DNA of 64,000 bases from Chryseobacterium sp. JM1 (GTDB lineage: Bacteria; Bacteroidota; Bacteroidia; Flavobacteriales; Weeksellaceae): positions 166,056-230,055 of the forward strand of contig NZ_JPRN01000008.1 in the NCBI RefSeq assembly GCF_000737715.1, in the 5' to 3' direction. Shown here piece after piece: positions 24,548 to 32,877 of this stretch; the first letter of the stretch is position 1; each line of letters starts with the position of its first letter. Both the position numbers and the translations under genes were made by a program. The notes beneath the pieces are model-generated. The model did not search any database. It was not told the origin of the DNA and saw nothing but the letters and a program-made list of their open reading frames with translations.

Positions 24548-24719
24548 AATTTGTTGGTTTTTCGCAAAGACGCAATGCTTGATCAAAAATGAGAATATTT
24601 TAAGGCGCAAGAAAATCAGAGATTTTCAGCAAGTACACAGTTGTAGAGTGTGCGGATTACAATTTTATCGGAGATAAAATCCTTGCGCCTTACAGCATAA
24701 TCCTTACAAATTTCTTTGC
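24548..24719. repeat. 172-base dispersed repeat, copy 2
   Basis: This is the better-preserved copy. TTAAGGCGCAA (24600-24610) and TTGCGCCTTA (24683-24692) form inverted ends of a 93-base inner element. A third, reversed copy lies at 61905-62105. Confidence 0.9.
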
Positions 24720-24747
24720 GACTTTGCGATTAACCAAAAAACTAGAC

Positions 24748-24790
24748 AATCTGCGAAATCAGCGAGAAAAAAAATAATCTCACGCAGATT
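24748..24790. repeat. Inverted repeat, AATCTGCG type
   Basis: AATCTGCG at 24748-24755 and CGCAGATT at 24783-24790 pair perfectly around a 27-base AT-rich loop. A second CAGATT follows. It is the last part of a 550-base repeat cluster between the GxxExxY and permease genes. Confidence 0.6.
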
Positions 24791-24855
24791 CTTCAGATTA
24801 CACAGATCTTATTTCCGGGTTAAAAAATTCACAATTCACCATTGACCATTCACCT

Positions 24856-25827
24856 TTAAACCTTATTCTGCTTCAAAAGCATCAGCAAGATCACAGGTAT
24901 TCCAAATACAGAGCTTATCACATTCAAAGGTATCTGTGTTTTTTCAGCTATTACCGAGAAGAGCATCATCACCAGCATTCCTAGAAACATATTCAGAATC
25001 CATTGTTGCCATAGTTTGGATGGATTATAGATTAATCTGCAAAAATGTGGGACAATGATTCCTATAAATAAAATAGGGCCTAAAAATGCCGTAATTGAAG
25101 CTGAAAGCAAGGAAGATGCTGCAATGATCAGAATCTTCAGTTGATTGAGATTGACACCTAAACTCTGCGCGTAAGACGTTCCCAATGAATTTCCAATCAA
25201 TGGTTTAATGGTTTTAAAACAGAAGAACATTCCGGTGAAAACCAGAATAGATAATACATAGATCTGGTTTCTGGTCACCATATTATTAGCTCCGAAAGAC
25301 CATAGAATATAGTTTTTCAGACTCTGATTTTCTGCATAGAACTGTAATAAAGAAACAACCGCTCCTGCAAACGCAGAAACGAGGAATCCGAATATAATAA
25401 GATAAGATTTATCCTGAAATTTATTCGACATGGAAAGAAGAACCAGCATCAGTACAAGACTTCCTGCGATGGCTGAAAGGCTGAGAAAACTGTTCTGAAG
25501 AAATTCCGGGATCAGAAAATCATGGGAAAAGAAAATATAAAAGGCCACACACAGGCTGGCTACCGATGTAATTCCCAAGATATCCGGACCGGCCAGCGGG
25601 TTTTGAAAATACTCCTGCATCAGAAAACCGGAAGTCGGAATTGAAATCCCTGCCAGAAGCATCACCAGCACGCGGTTGATACGGATCTCAGCGATCTGGC
25701 TTTGATCGGAATCCTGAAGAAAATCCTGTAGGTTTAAACTTAAAAATCCTGTGTTCAGATTGATGACCGCAGTAAATATAATAGCGGCCGTCAGCAGTAA
25801 ACACAGGATCTTGAATTTTTTTGACAT
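24856..25827 (-). CDS. FecCD-family iron-type ABC transporter permease
   Basis: The 323-residue protein has about nine to ten membrane spans. It contains the FecCD/BtuC hallmark regions RINRVLVMLLAGISIPTSG, the segment NPLAGPDILGITSVA (coupling to the ATPase and core helices) and FLGPILFIGIIVPHFCR, with a C-terminal LNVISSVFGIPVILLMLL. Members move siderophores, heme or cobalamin across the inner membrane together with an ATPase and a periplasmic binding protein. The ATPase at 22905-23828 is the likely partner; the binding protein must be elsewhere. It follows the TlpA-like gene by 23 bases and may share its transcript. Confidence 0.93.
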   Translation of the reverse strand: MSKKFKILCLLLTAAIIFTAVINLNTGFLSLNLQDFLQDSDQSQIAEIRINRVLVMLLAGISIPTSGFLMQEYFQNPLAGPDILGITSVASLCVAFYIFFSHDFLIPEFLQNSFLSLSAIAGSLVLMLVLLSMSNKFQDKSYLIIFGFLVSAFAGAVVSLLQFYAENQSLKNYILWSFGANNMVTRNQIYVLSILVFTGMFFCFKTIKPLIGNSLGTSYAQSLGVNLNQLKILIIAASSLLSASITAFLGPILFIGIIVPHFCRLIYNPSKLWQQWILNMFLGMLVMMLFSVIAEKTQIPLNVISSVFGIPVILLMLLKQNKV

Positions 25828-25850
25828 TATTCAGAAAGAATCTGGATGTT

Positions 25851-26411
25851 TTATTTTAAGAGAGCTTCAACTTTAGAATTCAATATTTCTTCGGTCATCA
25901 TGCCCAGATATTCATCAGTTTTATCACCTTTTCTCATATAGGTAAAAGGAATTGAACCACCGTCCCACTGCTTAAAATTAGTGGTGAAAAAGGTTGGGTC
26001 AAGTTTCTGGCCGTCTAAAAGAATAATATTAGAAGCAAGGTTATTTTCCTGTGCAAATCTTTTCACAGCGCTGTTCCACTCAGATTTATCATCAAGGTTG
26101 ATGAACGTGAATTTTACAGGTTTCCCTTTCAATTCCTCCATTTTGTTTTTAAAATGAGGGATTTCTCTCATACACGGTCCGCACCATGTTGCAAAGAAGT
26201 TGGTAACGTATAAAGTGTCATTTTTCTGAGCTAAGTATTTTCCAAGATCCTCCGGAGAAAGTTCCTTTGGAGTGTAAGCCGCTGCTGGAGGAGCTGTATG
26301 ATCTGTTACAGAAACTGAATCTGTCACAGCTGTATCTTCCATTTTTTGCCCTTCTTTTTTACAACTGTAAAGAGCGGTAAGAATAAGCGTGGATAAAATT
26401 ATCTTCTTCAT
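25851..26411 (-). CDS. TlpA-like thioredoxin-fold lipoprotein
   Basis: A lipobox (ALYSC, Cys17) is followed by a linker and a thioredoxin fold with the redox pair WCGPC (Cys77 and Cys80). The cis-proline region is GGSIPFTY. The 186-residue protein should be membrane-tethered in the periplasm and act as a thiol-disulfide reductase, for example in cytochrome c maturation or in repair of oxidised cysteines. The gene is divergent from the reductase at 26444, with only 32 bases between the starts, and precedes the FecCD permease gene. Confidence 0.9.
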   Translation of the reverse strand: MKKIILSTLILTALYSCKKEGQKMEDTAVTDSVSVTDHTAPPAAAYTPKELSPEDLGKYLAQKNDTLYVTNFFATWCGPCMREIPHFKNKMEELKGKPVKFTFINLDDKSEWNSAVKRFAQENNLASNIILLDGQKLDPTFFTTNFKQWDGGSIPFTYMRKGDKTDEYLGMMTEEILNSKVEALLK

Positions 26412-26443
26412 AAATTATTTTTTGACTATTTTTGAATTGAAGT

Positions 26444-27568
26444 ATGGAACAACAAATCTATAAAGGGAAACTGATACAGTTTCATCCGTTAAAAATAGCG
26501 AAAAAGCAACAACTTACCAAAAATACTTTTTCTCTGGAATTCGATATTGCAGAGAATTTACGGGAGAATTTCAAGTTTGAAGCAGGGCAGTTTGTGAGCA
26601 TAAAATTTATGGCTCATGGCGAAGAAGTGATTAATGATTATTCAATGACATCAGCTCCTTATGAAAAAAAAATCTGTCTTGGAATCAAGGTGAATTCTTC
26701 TGAGGGAGCTACTTCAGAGCTGTTTAGAAATTATAATGTGGGTGATGAACTGATGGTAGGAGAGCCTTCCGGAAGATTTACGCTCGTTTCGAAGCCGAGT
26801 GAATTCCGGACGATCGTTGCATTTGCGGCGGGTATTGGAATTACGCCGGTCCTGAGCCATTTTAAAAATATTCTGCATACAGAACCGCGCACCAGATTGT
26901 TTTTGTTTTTTGGAAACAAAAGCTCGGAAGAAGTTATCTACAGAGAGCAACTGGATAATATTGCCAGGATGCACGGTGACAGGCTTCAGATCTTTTATTT
27001 TTTTTCAAAGGAAAAAACAGCTGACCAGTTTTTCTACGGCCGGCTGGATGAAAAGAAACTGAGCTTGATCATCAATCAAATTCTCCATCTGGATGATACG
27101 GATGAAGAATCTACCATCTGGGATGCCGTAGATGAAGTCCTGATTTGCGGAAAAGGAGAGATGATAAAATCACTGGCCAATGCGTGTTACCACCACGGAA
27201 TTCCTAAAAAGAATATTCATTTTGAGCTTTTTGAAGAATATAATGACGATATTTATCCTGTAGAAAAGGAGTTTCCTCTGATTGAGAACGTAGAAGTAGC
27301 CTTCACAATGCTTGGAAAAGTGTATGAAGCCCATCTTCAGGACAACAGGGAAAAGATCCTTCAACAGCTTTTGATTCAGAATTTTCCGGTACCCTATTCA
27401 TGTAAGTCGGGGATCTGCGGAAGCTGCGAATGTTATCTTGAAGAAGGGGAAGTGGAACTTCTTGAAAATGAATATTTAACGGAAAAAGAAGAGGCCCAGG
27501 GAAAAATATTAGCGTGTATGTCTATTATAAAAAGTAAGAAAATAAAGCTTAACTTTGACCTTAGTTGA
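26444..27568 (+). CDS. FAD/NAD(P)H-dependent reductase with 2Fe-2S domain, PaaE-like
   Basis: The 374-residue protein has three domains in order: an FAD-binding barrel (about 15-110, with NDYSMTSAP), an NAD(P)-binding domain (about 115-270, with FAAGIGITPVLSH and CGKGEM) and a plant-type ferredoxin domain at the C-terminus. The cluster cysteines are Cys320, Cys325, Cys328 and Cys358 (CKSGICGSC, then LAC). This matches PaaE and HcrB-type reductases that pass electrons from NAD(P)H to oxygenases or other acceptors. No oxygenase or paa genes lie nearby, so the partner is unknown. A TATTTTTG box at 26427-26434 is only 9 bases before the ATG, so the transcript may have almost no leader. Confidence 0.9.
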   Translation: MEQQIYKGKLIQFHPLKIAKKQQLTKNTFSLEFDIAENLRENFKFEAGQFVSIKFMAHGEEVINDYSMTSAPYEKKICLGIKVNSSEGATSELFRNYNVGDELMVGEPSGRFTLVSKPSEFRTIVAFAAGIGITPVLSHFKNILHTEPRTRLFLFFGNKSSEEVIYREQLDNIARMHGDRLQIFYFFSKEKTADQFFYGRLDEKKLSLIINQILHLDDTDEESTIWDAVDEVLICGKGEMIKSLANACYHHGIPKKNIHFELFEEYNDDIYPVEKEFPLIENVEVAFTMLGKVYEAHLQDNREKILQQLLIQNFPVPYSCKSGICGSCECYLEEGEVELLENEYLTEKEEAQGKILACMSIIKSKKIKLNFDLS

Positions 27569-28182
27569 GAATTATCAGGAACATATTTAACTTAACTTTT
27601 ATATCAGTAGAAATAGGAATTCTGGTGATATGTCTGTGTAATGCCTGGGTTTTCGGGCTTACCAACGGCCGTACCTATACGAAGATCTCGAAAATACCTC
27701 CACGTGAGGTTGCTCTGGTTCTGGGAACTTCTCCAAAGATGAGATCCGGCCTTTCCAATCCTTATTTTACGAAAAGAATGGATGCGGCAGCACTTCTGTA
27801 TCATCATGGAAAAATAAAAAAAATCATTGTAAGCGGTGAGAAAAGCAGGGGGTATAATGAGCCGGCTGCCATGAAGAACTATCTGGTGAATCAGGAAGGT
27901 GTTCCGGGAGATATTATTATTGAAGATCCAAAAGGATTCAATACTTACAAAAGCATTCTGCGCTGTAAAGACGTCTACAAAAAGAAAGATGTGATCATTG
28001 TATCACAAGGGTTTCATAACCTACGTGCCTTATTTTTTGCGAGGAATAATAATATGAATGCACTGGGATTTGATGCTCAGGACGTCTCAAAACCTGAAAG
28101 CTACTACAGAAACCAGGCCCGCGAAGTACTCGCAAGAGTGATTGCTGTAGTCTATTTCATATTGGGAATCTCTCCGGATTAG
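27565..28182 (+). CDS. SanA/ElyC/YdcF-family membrane protein (DUF218)
   Basis: It starts with TTG at 27565, overlapping the TGA of the reductase gene by four bases, so the two are translationally coupled. The 205-residue protein has one N-terminal membrane span (about 10-30) and a DUF218 domain with VALVLGTSPK, KIIVSGEKSRGYNEP and the segment VSQGFHNLRALFFARNNN. This is closest to SanA, linked in enteric bacteria to vancomycin exclusion at high temperature and envelope integrity. The biochemical activity is not settled. Its stop codon overlaps the end of the convergent tamL gene by four bases, leaving no space for a terminator. Confidence 0.85.
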   Translation: MRIIRNIFNLTFISVEIGILVICLCNAWVFGLTNGRTYTKISKIPPREVALVLGTSPKMRSGLSNPYFTKRMDAAALLYHHGKIKKIIVSGEKSRGYNEPAAMKNYLVNQEGVPGDIIIEDPKGFNTYKSILRCKDVYKKKDVIIVSQGFHNLRALFFARNNNMNALGFDAQDVSKPESYYRNQAREVLARVIAVVYFILGISPD

Positions 28183-30788
28183 AAAGGATATCCGAAAGCT
28201 ATATTCAATGTAGGTTTGAAAGGCTGGAAATTTTTAAATCTCCATCGGTCACCTTCAGGTTTATTCGGATCATAGATTTTGTAGGCAAGGTCCACTCTCA
28301 ATGTGATATAAGCCACATTTACCCTCAATCCAAATCCGCTTCCTACTCCCATCTGTCCTAAGAATTTATTGAATTTAAACTCATCCCCATAACTGTTATC
28401 TTCGCCGGGTTTTCTAATGCTCCACGTGTTTCCTATATCGGTAAATACAGCACCTTCATACATTTCATTAAACGGAACCCTGTATTCTATATTCGTCGTT
28501 AGTTTTAAGTTGTTGGTCATATAAGTACGAACTCTTTCATCAACCTGAGAGTCTGAAGGCCCCAATCCGCCAAATGCAACCCATGCTCTGATGTCATTGG
28601 ATCCACCGTTGAAATAAGATTTGATAACAGGCATATCCTTAGAGTTCCCGTAAGGAACACCAACTCCAATAAACTGACGCAAAACTAACGTCTGGTTACC
28701 ATTGAATTTAAAATATTTTCTGGTATCGATGTCAAATTTCACAAACTGTGCATAAGGAATTCCGAAGATGGTTCTCTGAGGACTCGCCACAACACCTCCG
28801 GCATCTCTTTTTTGGTTGAATATACTTAAGATATTACCCGCAAGTTCTACTTTTCCGTTAAAATAAAAGGCGTTCGGATAATCTTTCTTACCAATCTCAC
28901 TATATACAAAATTATAGATCATGGAAGAAATGATGATATCCTGTGTCTGTCTGTCTTTATTTACAACCGTTCCTTTGAATGCGGTCAGAAGATCCAGTCC
29001 TTTCTGATCGAGAGTCCCAGGATAAACAGTATCAGTAATGATTTGTCTTGAAATATAATCAATGGTTAACTGACCGGAGTTGAACTGCTGCTCGAGCTCT
29101 GGCGGTTTGGTCGCAAAATAGCTTGTGAATACATCTTTTCTTATAATCTCATCATTCGCGAAATAGCTATAATAAGCATCTTTGTTTTTCGTAAGACTGA
29201 TCTGAGTATTGAAAAGGGTCAGTCTGTGTGATACCTGATCATTCACATTGGCCTGGTAATTCAATCCGGTATTAAAGTTAACCCTTCCCAAACCGATATT
29301 ATTCTGTACCGATGCTCCCAAAAGAATGGAAGAAGTAGGTGTATATCTTTTCGGAAGAAGTTTATAATAATCGAATGGCAGAAGAAGTCTCGGGAAATTA
29401 AGAGAAGCCTGCGCAGAAATTTCGTAAGCAAGGTCTTTCTTATCAATGTTTTTCGTACTTCTTATGGATCCGAACGTTCCGGAAATACTGGTTGAAAGGT
29501 TTTCTGCTCCTTTGAAAACATTTCTGGTCGTAAGGTCTACAGAAGGAGATACCCCAAGATTTAAAAGCTGGGAGTAATTGATATCCGTTCCTACTTTAAG
29601 TTCGTATTTCGGAAGGGGTTTCAACAGATAAAGAACATCTACAATACTGTCATTAGGAGAAGTTCCTCCACCTCTTCGTAAAGAATCTCTGGCCTTCAGG
29701 ATGCTGAAGTTATTCATCGCAATGAAATTTCTTTTCGTGAGGTCAAGATTCTTTTGATCGTACACTTTCTTGCTGTCCACGATCACCGCTCTCCAAAGGG
29801 AAGATTTCTTGTAGCTGTTATCCATTTTATGGAACCTGATTCTTCTTAAACTATCCTTGATGGTATGTTTTGGGAAATCGCTCGCCTCATTAACAATCGC
29901 TACATCAATATTTCCTATTGTGGCCACTTTGTAAGGGTGATCTGCAGAATCTTTATGGATTTCCAGCGTAAGAGGAACCTGTTTTTTGCTTTTCAGGGAA
30001 TCTGCTACGAAATAAACCTCTTCATTGGAGCTGTTGAATCTGTAATATCCGTTTTCACGCATCAGATCCGTAATTCTGGTTACTTCTTTTTCAAGAACGG
30101 TCTGGTCAAGCCTCTGTCCGGATCTTACCAGACTCTTGTCCAGTTTTTGCCAGTAAAGACCTTTTACGGTAGGATCGGTAATATTATAGTAGTAATCCTT
30201 GATATAAGTAGGATCGTTATGTCTGACGAAATAATTAACGGCTGCTTTTTTAGAAGTTGAATCAATAGAGTGTTTAACATGCACGTCGGCATCCCAAAAC
30301 CCTCTGTATATCAATCTTTTTTCAATAGATTCCGTACTTTTTTCACTTCTGGTCTGATCAAGGATCACTGGTGGCGTTCCCCAGCTGTGAAGCAGACGGT
30401 CCAGAAACAGCGTTTTACCTACACTGCTTTTCATATTGTATTTAAGGAAAAGGGAATCTCTCAGTTTCTGATTTCTCATCTCATCCGGATACGTCATGTA
30501 TTCATTGAGTAAAGTATCATACTTTGGATTGGCCATATTATAAAACCCTAACGTCAGTGGAAATAACAAAAGCTGCTTTTTATTGGGCTTCTGTTGAACG
30601 TAATCCTTCAGTTCTTCATCGATGGATTCTTTCTTATCTTCAAACTCAAAAGTGTTCTTAGTAAGCAGATATTCACCGTCCGGAACTTTTTTTGTTGTAC
30701 TGCAGGCATAAAGGAGACCAACAAATGTTGCAAATGAGATAATTTTATAATATTTTTGAGGAGAATTCTTATAATGCTTACAGCTCAT
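28179..30788 (-). CDS. tamL: BamA/TamA-family outer membrane lipoprotein (TamL type)
   Basis: The 869-residue protein has a lipobox (LLYAC, Cys29), POTRA-like domains to about residue 420 and a C-terminal 16-strand barrel ending in a terminal aromatic (IAFGYPF). The region DIRAWVAFGG with later GDRWRFKNFQPF is typical of the surface-antigen family. A lipidated BamA/TamA homologue is the TamL form specific to Bacteroidota, working with TamB in outer membrane protein or lipid transfer. No tamB gene is adjacent here. The only ATG for this frame, at 30788, lies inside the divergent rRNA methyltransferase gene, so both starts overlap by 15 bases. Confidence 0.85.
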   Translation of the reverse strand: MSCKHYKNSPQKYYKIISFATFVGLLYACSTTKKVPDGEYLLTKNTFEFEDKKESIDEELKDYVQQKPNKKQLLLFPLTLGFYNMANPKYDTLLNEYMTYPDEMRNQKLRDSLFLKYNMKSSVGKTLFLDRLLHSWGTPPVILDQTRSEKSTESIEKRLIYRGFWDADVHVKHSIDSTSKKAAVNYFVRHNDPTYIKDYYYNITDPTVKGLYWQKLDKSLVRSGQRLDQTVLEKEVTRITDLMRENGYYRFNSSNEEVYFVADSLKSKKQVPLTLEIHKDSADHPYKVATIGNIDVAIVNEASDFPKHTIKDSLRRIRFHKMDNSYKKSSLWRAVIVDSKKVYDQKNLDLTKRNFIAMNNFSILKARDSLRRGGGTSPNDSIVDVLYLLKPLPKYELKVGTDINYSQLLNLGVSPSVDLTTRNVFKGAENLSTSISGTFGSIRSTKNIDKKDLAYEISAQASLNFPRLLLPFDYYKLLPKRYTPTSSILLGASVQNNIGLGRVNFNTGLNYQANVNDQVSHRLTLFNTQISLTKNKDAYYSYFANDEIIRKDVFTSYFATKPPELEQQFNSGQLTIDYISRQIITDTVYPGTLDQKGLDLLTAFKGTVVNKDRQTQDIIISSMIYNFVYSEIGKKDYPNAFYFNGKVELAGNILSIFNQKRDAGGVVASPQRTIFGIPYAQFVKFDIDTRKYFKFNGNQTLVLRQFIGVGVPYGNSKDMPVIKSYFNGGSNDIRAWVAFGGLGPSDSQVDERVRTYMTNNLKLTTNIEYRVPFNEMYEGAVFTDIGNTWSIRKPGEDNSYGDEFKFNKFLGQMGVGSGFGLRVNVAYITLRVDLAYKIYDPNKPEGDRWRFKNFQPFKPTLNIAFGYPF
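30728..30758 (+). promoter_or_regulatory. Promoter for the rRNA methyltransferase gene, inside tamL
   Basis: TTG at 30728-30730 and TATTTTTG at 30751-30758 are 20 bases apart, with the ATG at 30774. It lies entirely within the signal-peptide codons of tamL on the opposite strand. Confidence 0.55.
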
Positions 30789-31499
30789 ACAATAAAAATT
30801 TTACAGTCTTTAGATAAAAAGAAGTTCAGACAAAAATACAATTTGTTTTTGGTTGAAGGTAATAAAATCATTTGTGAACTTCCTCAATCTAATTTTAAAG
30901 TTAAAGAAATATTTTCTACCGATCCGCAAAAACTGGACCGTACTGATGTGCCCATTATTCAGATCACTGAAAATGAGCTGAAAAAAATCAGCTTCCTTAA
31001 AACGCCTAAAGATTCTGTAGCAGTCTGTTATCTGCCTGAAGATGAAAAAATGGAAGATAAGGATGTTCAGTTGGTTCTGGACGGAATTCAGGATCCCGGT
31101 AATCTGGGGACCATTATTCGTCTGGCAGACTGGTTCGGGATAGAACAGATTATCTGCAGTGAAGATACTGTGGATGTTTATAATCCCAAAGTGATTCAGG
31201 CCACCATGGGCTCTTTCACAAGGGTGAATATTATTTATACTGATCTTGTGGAATATCTTTCGAAAACGGAGAATGTCAATATCGGAACCGATATGGAAGG
31301 AGAAAATATTTATACTTTCGAAAAACCGAAAAAACTGAATCTTATTCTCGGAAATGAAGGAAACGGAATGCGTCCGGAAACAGAAAAACTCCTTAATCAA
31401 TGCATCACCATTCCAAGATTTGGAAAATCGCAGTCTACAGAAAGCTTAAATGTTTCTATGGCAGCAGGAATTATTCTGGGGCAGTTATTTTCTAAATAG
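30774..31499 (+). CDS. TrmH/SpoU-family RNA 2'-O-methyltransferase
   Basis: I place the start at 30774 (MLTAHTIKILQ); an ATG at 30756 lies in the promoter and adds six unusual residues. The 242-residue product has a substrate-binding N-terminal domain and a knotted SPOUT domain. Its three motifs are DGIQDPGNLGTIIR, LILGNEGNGM and CITIPRFGKSQSTESLNVS, all intact. The family methylates ribose in rRNA or tRNA with S-adenosylmethionine; the exact target (for example the RlmB site) cannot be told from sequence alone. It is divergent from tamL and has its own promoter. Confidence 0.92.
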   Translation: MLTAHTIKILQSLDKKKFRQKYNLFLVEGNKIICELPQSNFKVKEIFSTDPQKLDRTDVPIIQITENELKKISFLKTPKDSVAVCYLPEDEKMEDKDVQLVLDGIQDPGNLGTIIRLADWFGIEQIICSEDTVDVYNPKVIQATMGSFTRVNIIYTDLVEYLSKTENVNIGTDMEGENIYTFEKPKKLNLILGNEGNGMRPETEKLLNQCITIPRFGKSQSTESLNVSMAAGIILGQLFSK

Positions 31500-31509
31500 G
31501 GAACAAGAA

Positions 31510-31572
31510 ATTAGGGCTTAGGGAGTAGAAAATTTAGTGTATAAAACTATTTCCTGAATCCTAAGCCCTAAT
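31510..31572. repeat. Inverted repeat with 13-base arms
   Basis: ATTAGGGCTTAGG at 31510-31522 and CCTAAGCCCTAAT at 31560-31572 pair perfectly. The loop is AT-rich. It lies between two convergent genes and may serve as a terminator. It belongs to a set of low-complexity inverted-repeat spacers in this window. Confidence 0.7.
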
Positions 31573-31575
31573 CCC

Positions 31576-32073
31576 TTAAATTAATTGTTCCAGACTCGAA
31601 ACACTTTTATTCTTCTGATATACTTCCAGTTTTTTTCTGACATATTTCAGGGCAATAGGAGCGAGGTAGATCATGGCTGCACCGAGAAGCTTTTTCTTCC
31701 AGTTCGGGCTTTTCATATTCTTTTTGGCATAGTTTCCTACAAAAGCAGTGATTCCCAGCTTAATCAGACTGTCTGTCACATTACCTCCTAAAGCTGTACT
31801 GGCAATGCCTACTGCAGTATTCTTATTGATGAACATATCTTTGACTTCGGAAGTCAGCTGTCTGGCAATAACGTCTTTTCGCAGAACTACTTTTTCATCT
31901 CCGTCTTCATCTACTTTTTCCTGCAGATATTGGTCTGTAAGGCCATTTGTGAAAGCACTCAGGCTCTCTTTTGTGTTTTTAAAAGTGAGTAAATTTTCCA
32001 GATCACTGATTTCACCTTGGAGCAGTTTTTTCTTTCTTCTCAGTTCTTCGATGCTTTCGTATTTTCTGCCCAT
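31576..32073 (-). CDS. Conserved-looking helical protein, function unknown
   Basis: The 165-residue protein has a coiled-coil-like start (residues 8-30, SIEELRRKKKLLQGEISDLE) and an acidic-rich middle. A glycine-containing hydrophobic stretch at about 85-112 follows, then a basic segment and a second hydrophobic helix near 125-145. It ends in a charged tail. I recognise no family. It lies 3 bases after the holin-like gene and is surely co-transcribed with it, and probably also with the YtxH gene. The trio resembles membrane stress clusters of Bacteroidota, but no function is proven by the sequence. Confidence 0.65.
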   Translation of the reverse strand: MGRKYESIEELRRKKKLLQGEISDLENLLTFKNTKESLSAFTNGLTDQYLQEKVDEDGDEKVVLRKDVIARQLTSEVKDMFINKNTAVGIASTALGGNVTDSLIKLGITAFVGNYAKKNMKSPNWKKKLLGAAMIYLAPIALKYVRKKLEVYQKNKSVSSLEQLI

Positions 32074-32076
32074 AGC

Positions 32077-32385
32077 TTAATGATTTAAAAATTTAATAAC
32101 CTGATCTGCGACCATATTGACAAGCTTATTTTTAAAAGCAATAATAAATGCCATTACGATCACATAGAATCCAGCAACAATCAGGAATCCGTAAGATGTA
32201 TTATCCAACGCTTTACCGATAAGAAATGCGATTCCAAAATTAAAAAGGATAATAAAAAAAGTAAAAGCAACTAGCAGCACTACAAAGTAGGTAATGAGCC
32301 CTGCAGAAAGAGAAGATTTTTCAGTAGCTTCAATTTTCAGAAGATCTATTCTCTTTGATGCATATTCTTTAATAGTCTCTATCAT
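32077..32385 (-). CDS. Holin-superfamily-like (YqjE-type) small membrane protein
   Basis: The 102-residue protein has an amphipathic start (MIETIKEYASKRIDLLKIEA) and two membrane spans at about 27-52 and 64-84, ending in a basic tail. This layout matches the phage-holin-like / YqjE family that is often encoded with YtxH and DUF883 proteins. Despite the family name it is not next to lysis or phage genes, so a general membrane role is more likely. It sits in a minus-strand cluster after the YtxH gene. Confidence 0.75.
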   Translation of the reverse strand: MIETIKEYASKRIDLLKIEATEKSSLSAGLITYFVVLLVAFTFFIILFNFGIAFLIGKALDNTSYGFLIVAGFYVIVMAFIIAFKNKLVNMVADQVIKFLNH

Positions 32386-32409
32386 TGTTTTTTTTTAAAG
32401 TTACAAAAA

Positions 32410-32436
32410 AAGGAACTTTCGCGCAAAAAGTTCCTT
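32410..32436 (-). terminator. Terminator after the YtxH gene
   Basis: AAGGAACTTT and AAAGTTCCTT form a perfect 10-base stem with a 7-base loop, followed on the minus strand by a T-run. Partial read-through would serve the holin-like and 31576 genes. Confidence 0.75.
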
Positions 32437-32464
32437 CCCATAATTTACTCAAAAAATAAACTAT

Positions 32465-32815
32465 TTATTTTTTAAGATCGTTCAGTTCTGCTTCTACATC
32501 CTTTACTACGTCTGCAGTTTTGGAAACAATCTGATCTTTGTATTTATCGTATCCGTCTTTTACCGTATGGGCTACATTACTTGCTGTGTCCTTAAAAGTA
32601 GAAGAGATGTTACTGTACTGATCTTTTACTTTTTCAGAAACCTCGCCGTATTTGTTTTTAGCCTGGTCTTTTAGGTCACCTGCTTTATCTTTGATTTTTT
32701 TTCTTGTTTCTTTACCTTCTTCAGGCGCATAAAGCATTCCTAAGATTACACCTGCTGCAGCTCCTGCTAGAAGTCCTGCCAATATACCTGCTGTATTTTT
32801 TCCGTTTTTAGACAT
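32465..32815 (-). CDS. YtxH-domain membrane protein
   Basis: The 116-residue protein has an N-terminal glycine/alanine-rich membrane helix (ILAGLLAGAAAGVILGMLYAP, about 10-30) followed by PEEGKETRKKIKDKAGDLK, the YtxH signature. The remaining 75 residues are a charged amphipathic helix with repeated YGEVSEKVKD and YDKYKDQIVSK units. YtxH proteins are general-stress membrane proteins in Firmicutes and Bacteroidota; their molecular role is unknown. It is the first gene of a three-gene minus-strand cluster. Confidence 0.88.
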   Translation of the reverse strand: MSKNGKNTAGILAGLLAGAAAGVILGMLYAPEEGKETRKKIKDKAGDLKDQAKNKYGEVSEKVKDQYSNISSTFKDTASNVAHTVKDGYDKYKDQIVSKTADVVKDVEAELNDLKK

Positions 32816-32877
32816 TTTTTAGCTTTTTTAATAGTTAATAAATATTAGTTTTTTACTGGGTCAAAATGTACAATTTG

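Noticed and set aside
24331..24719. CRISPR array because of direct repeats.
   Set aside because: There are only two long units of 172 bases with no spacers of regular length and no cas genes.
26444..27568. Possible phenylacetate degradation locus because of the PaaE-like reductase.
   Set aside because: No paaA-D, paaG, paaZ or paaK homologues are in the window, so only a general reductase is supported.
32077..32385. Possible phage holin and prophage remnant.
   Set aside because: No lysin, phage structural or integrase genes are near; neighbours are YtxH, cmk and porQ, so the holin-like family name is misleading.
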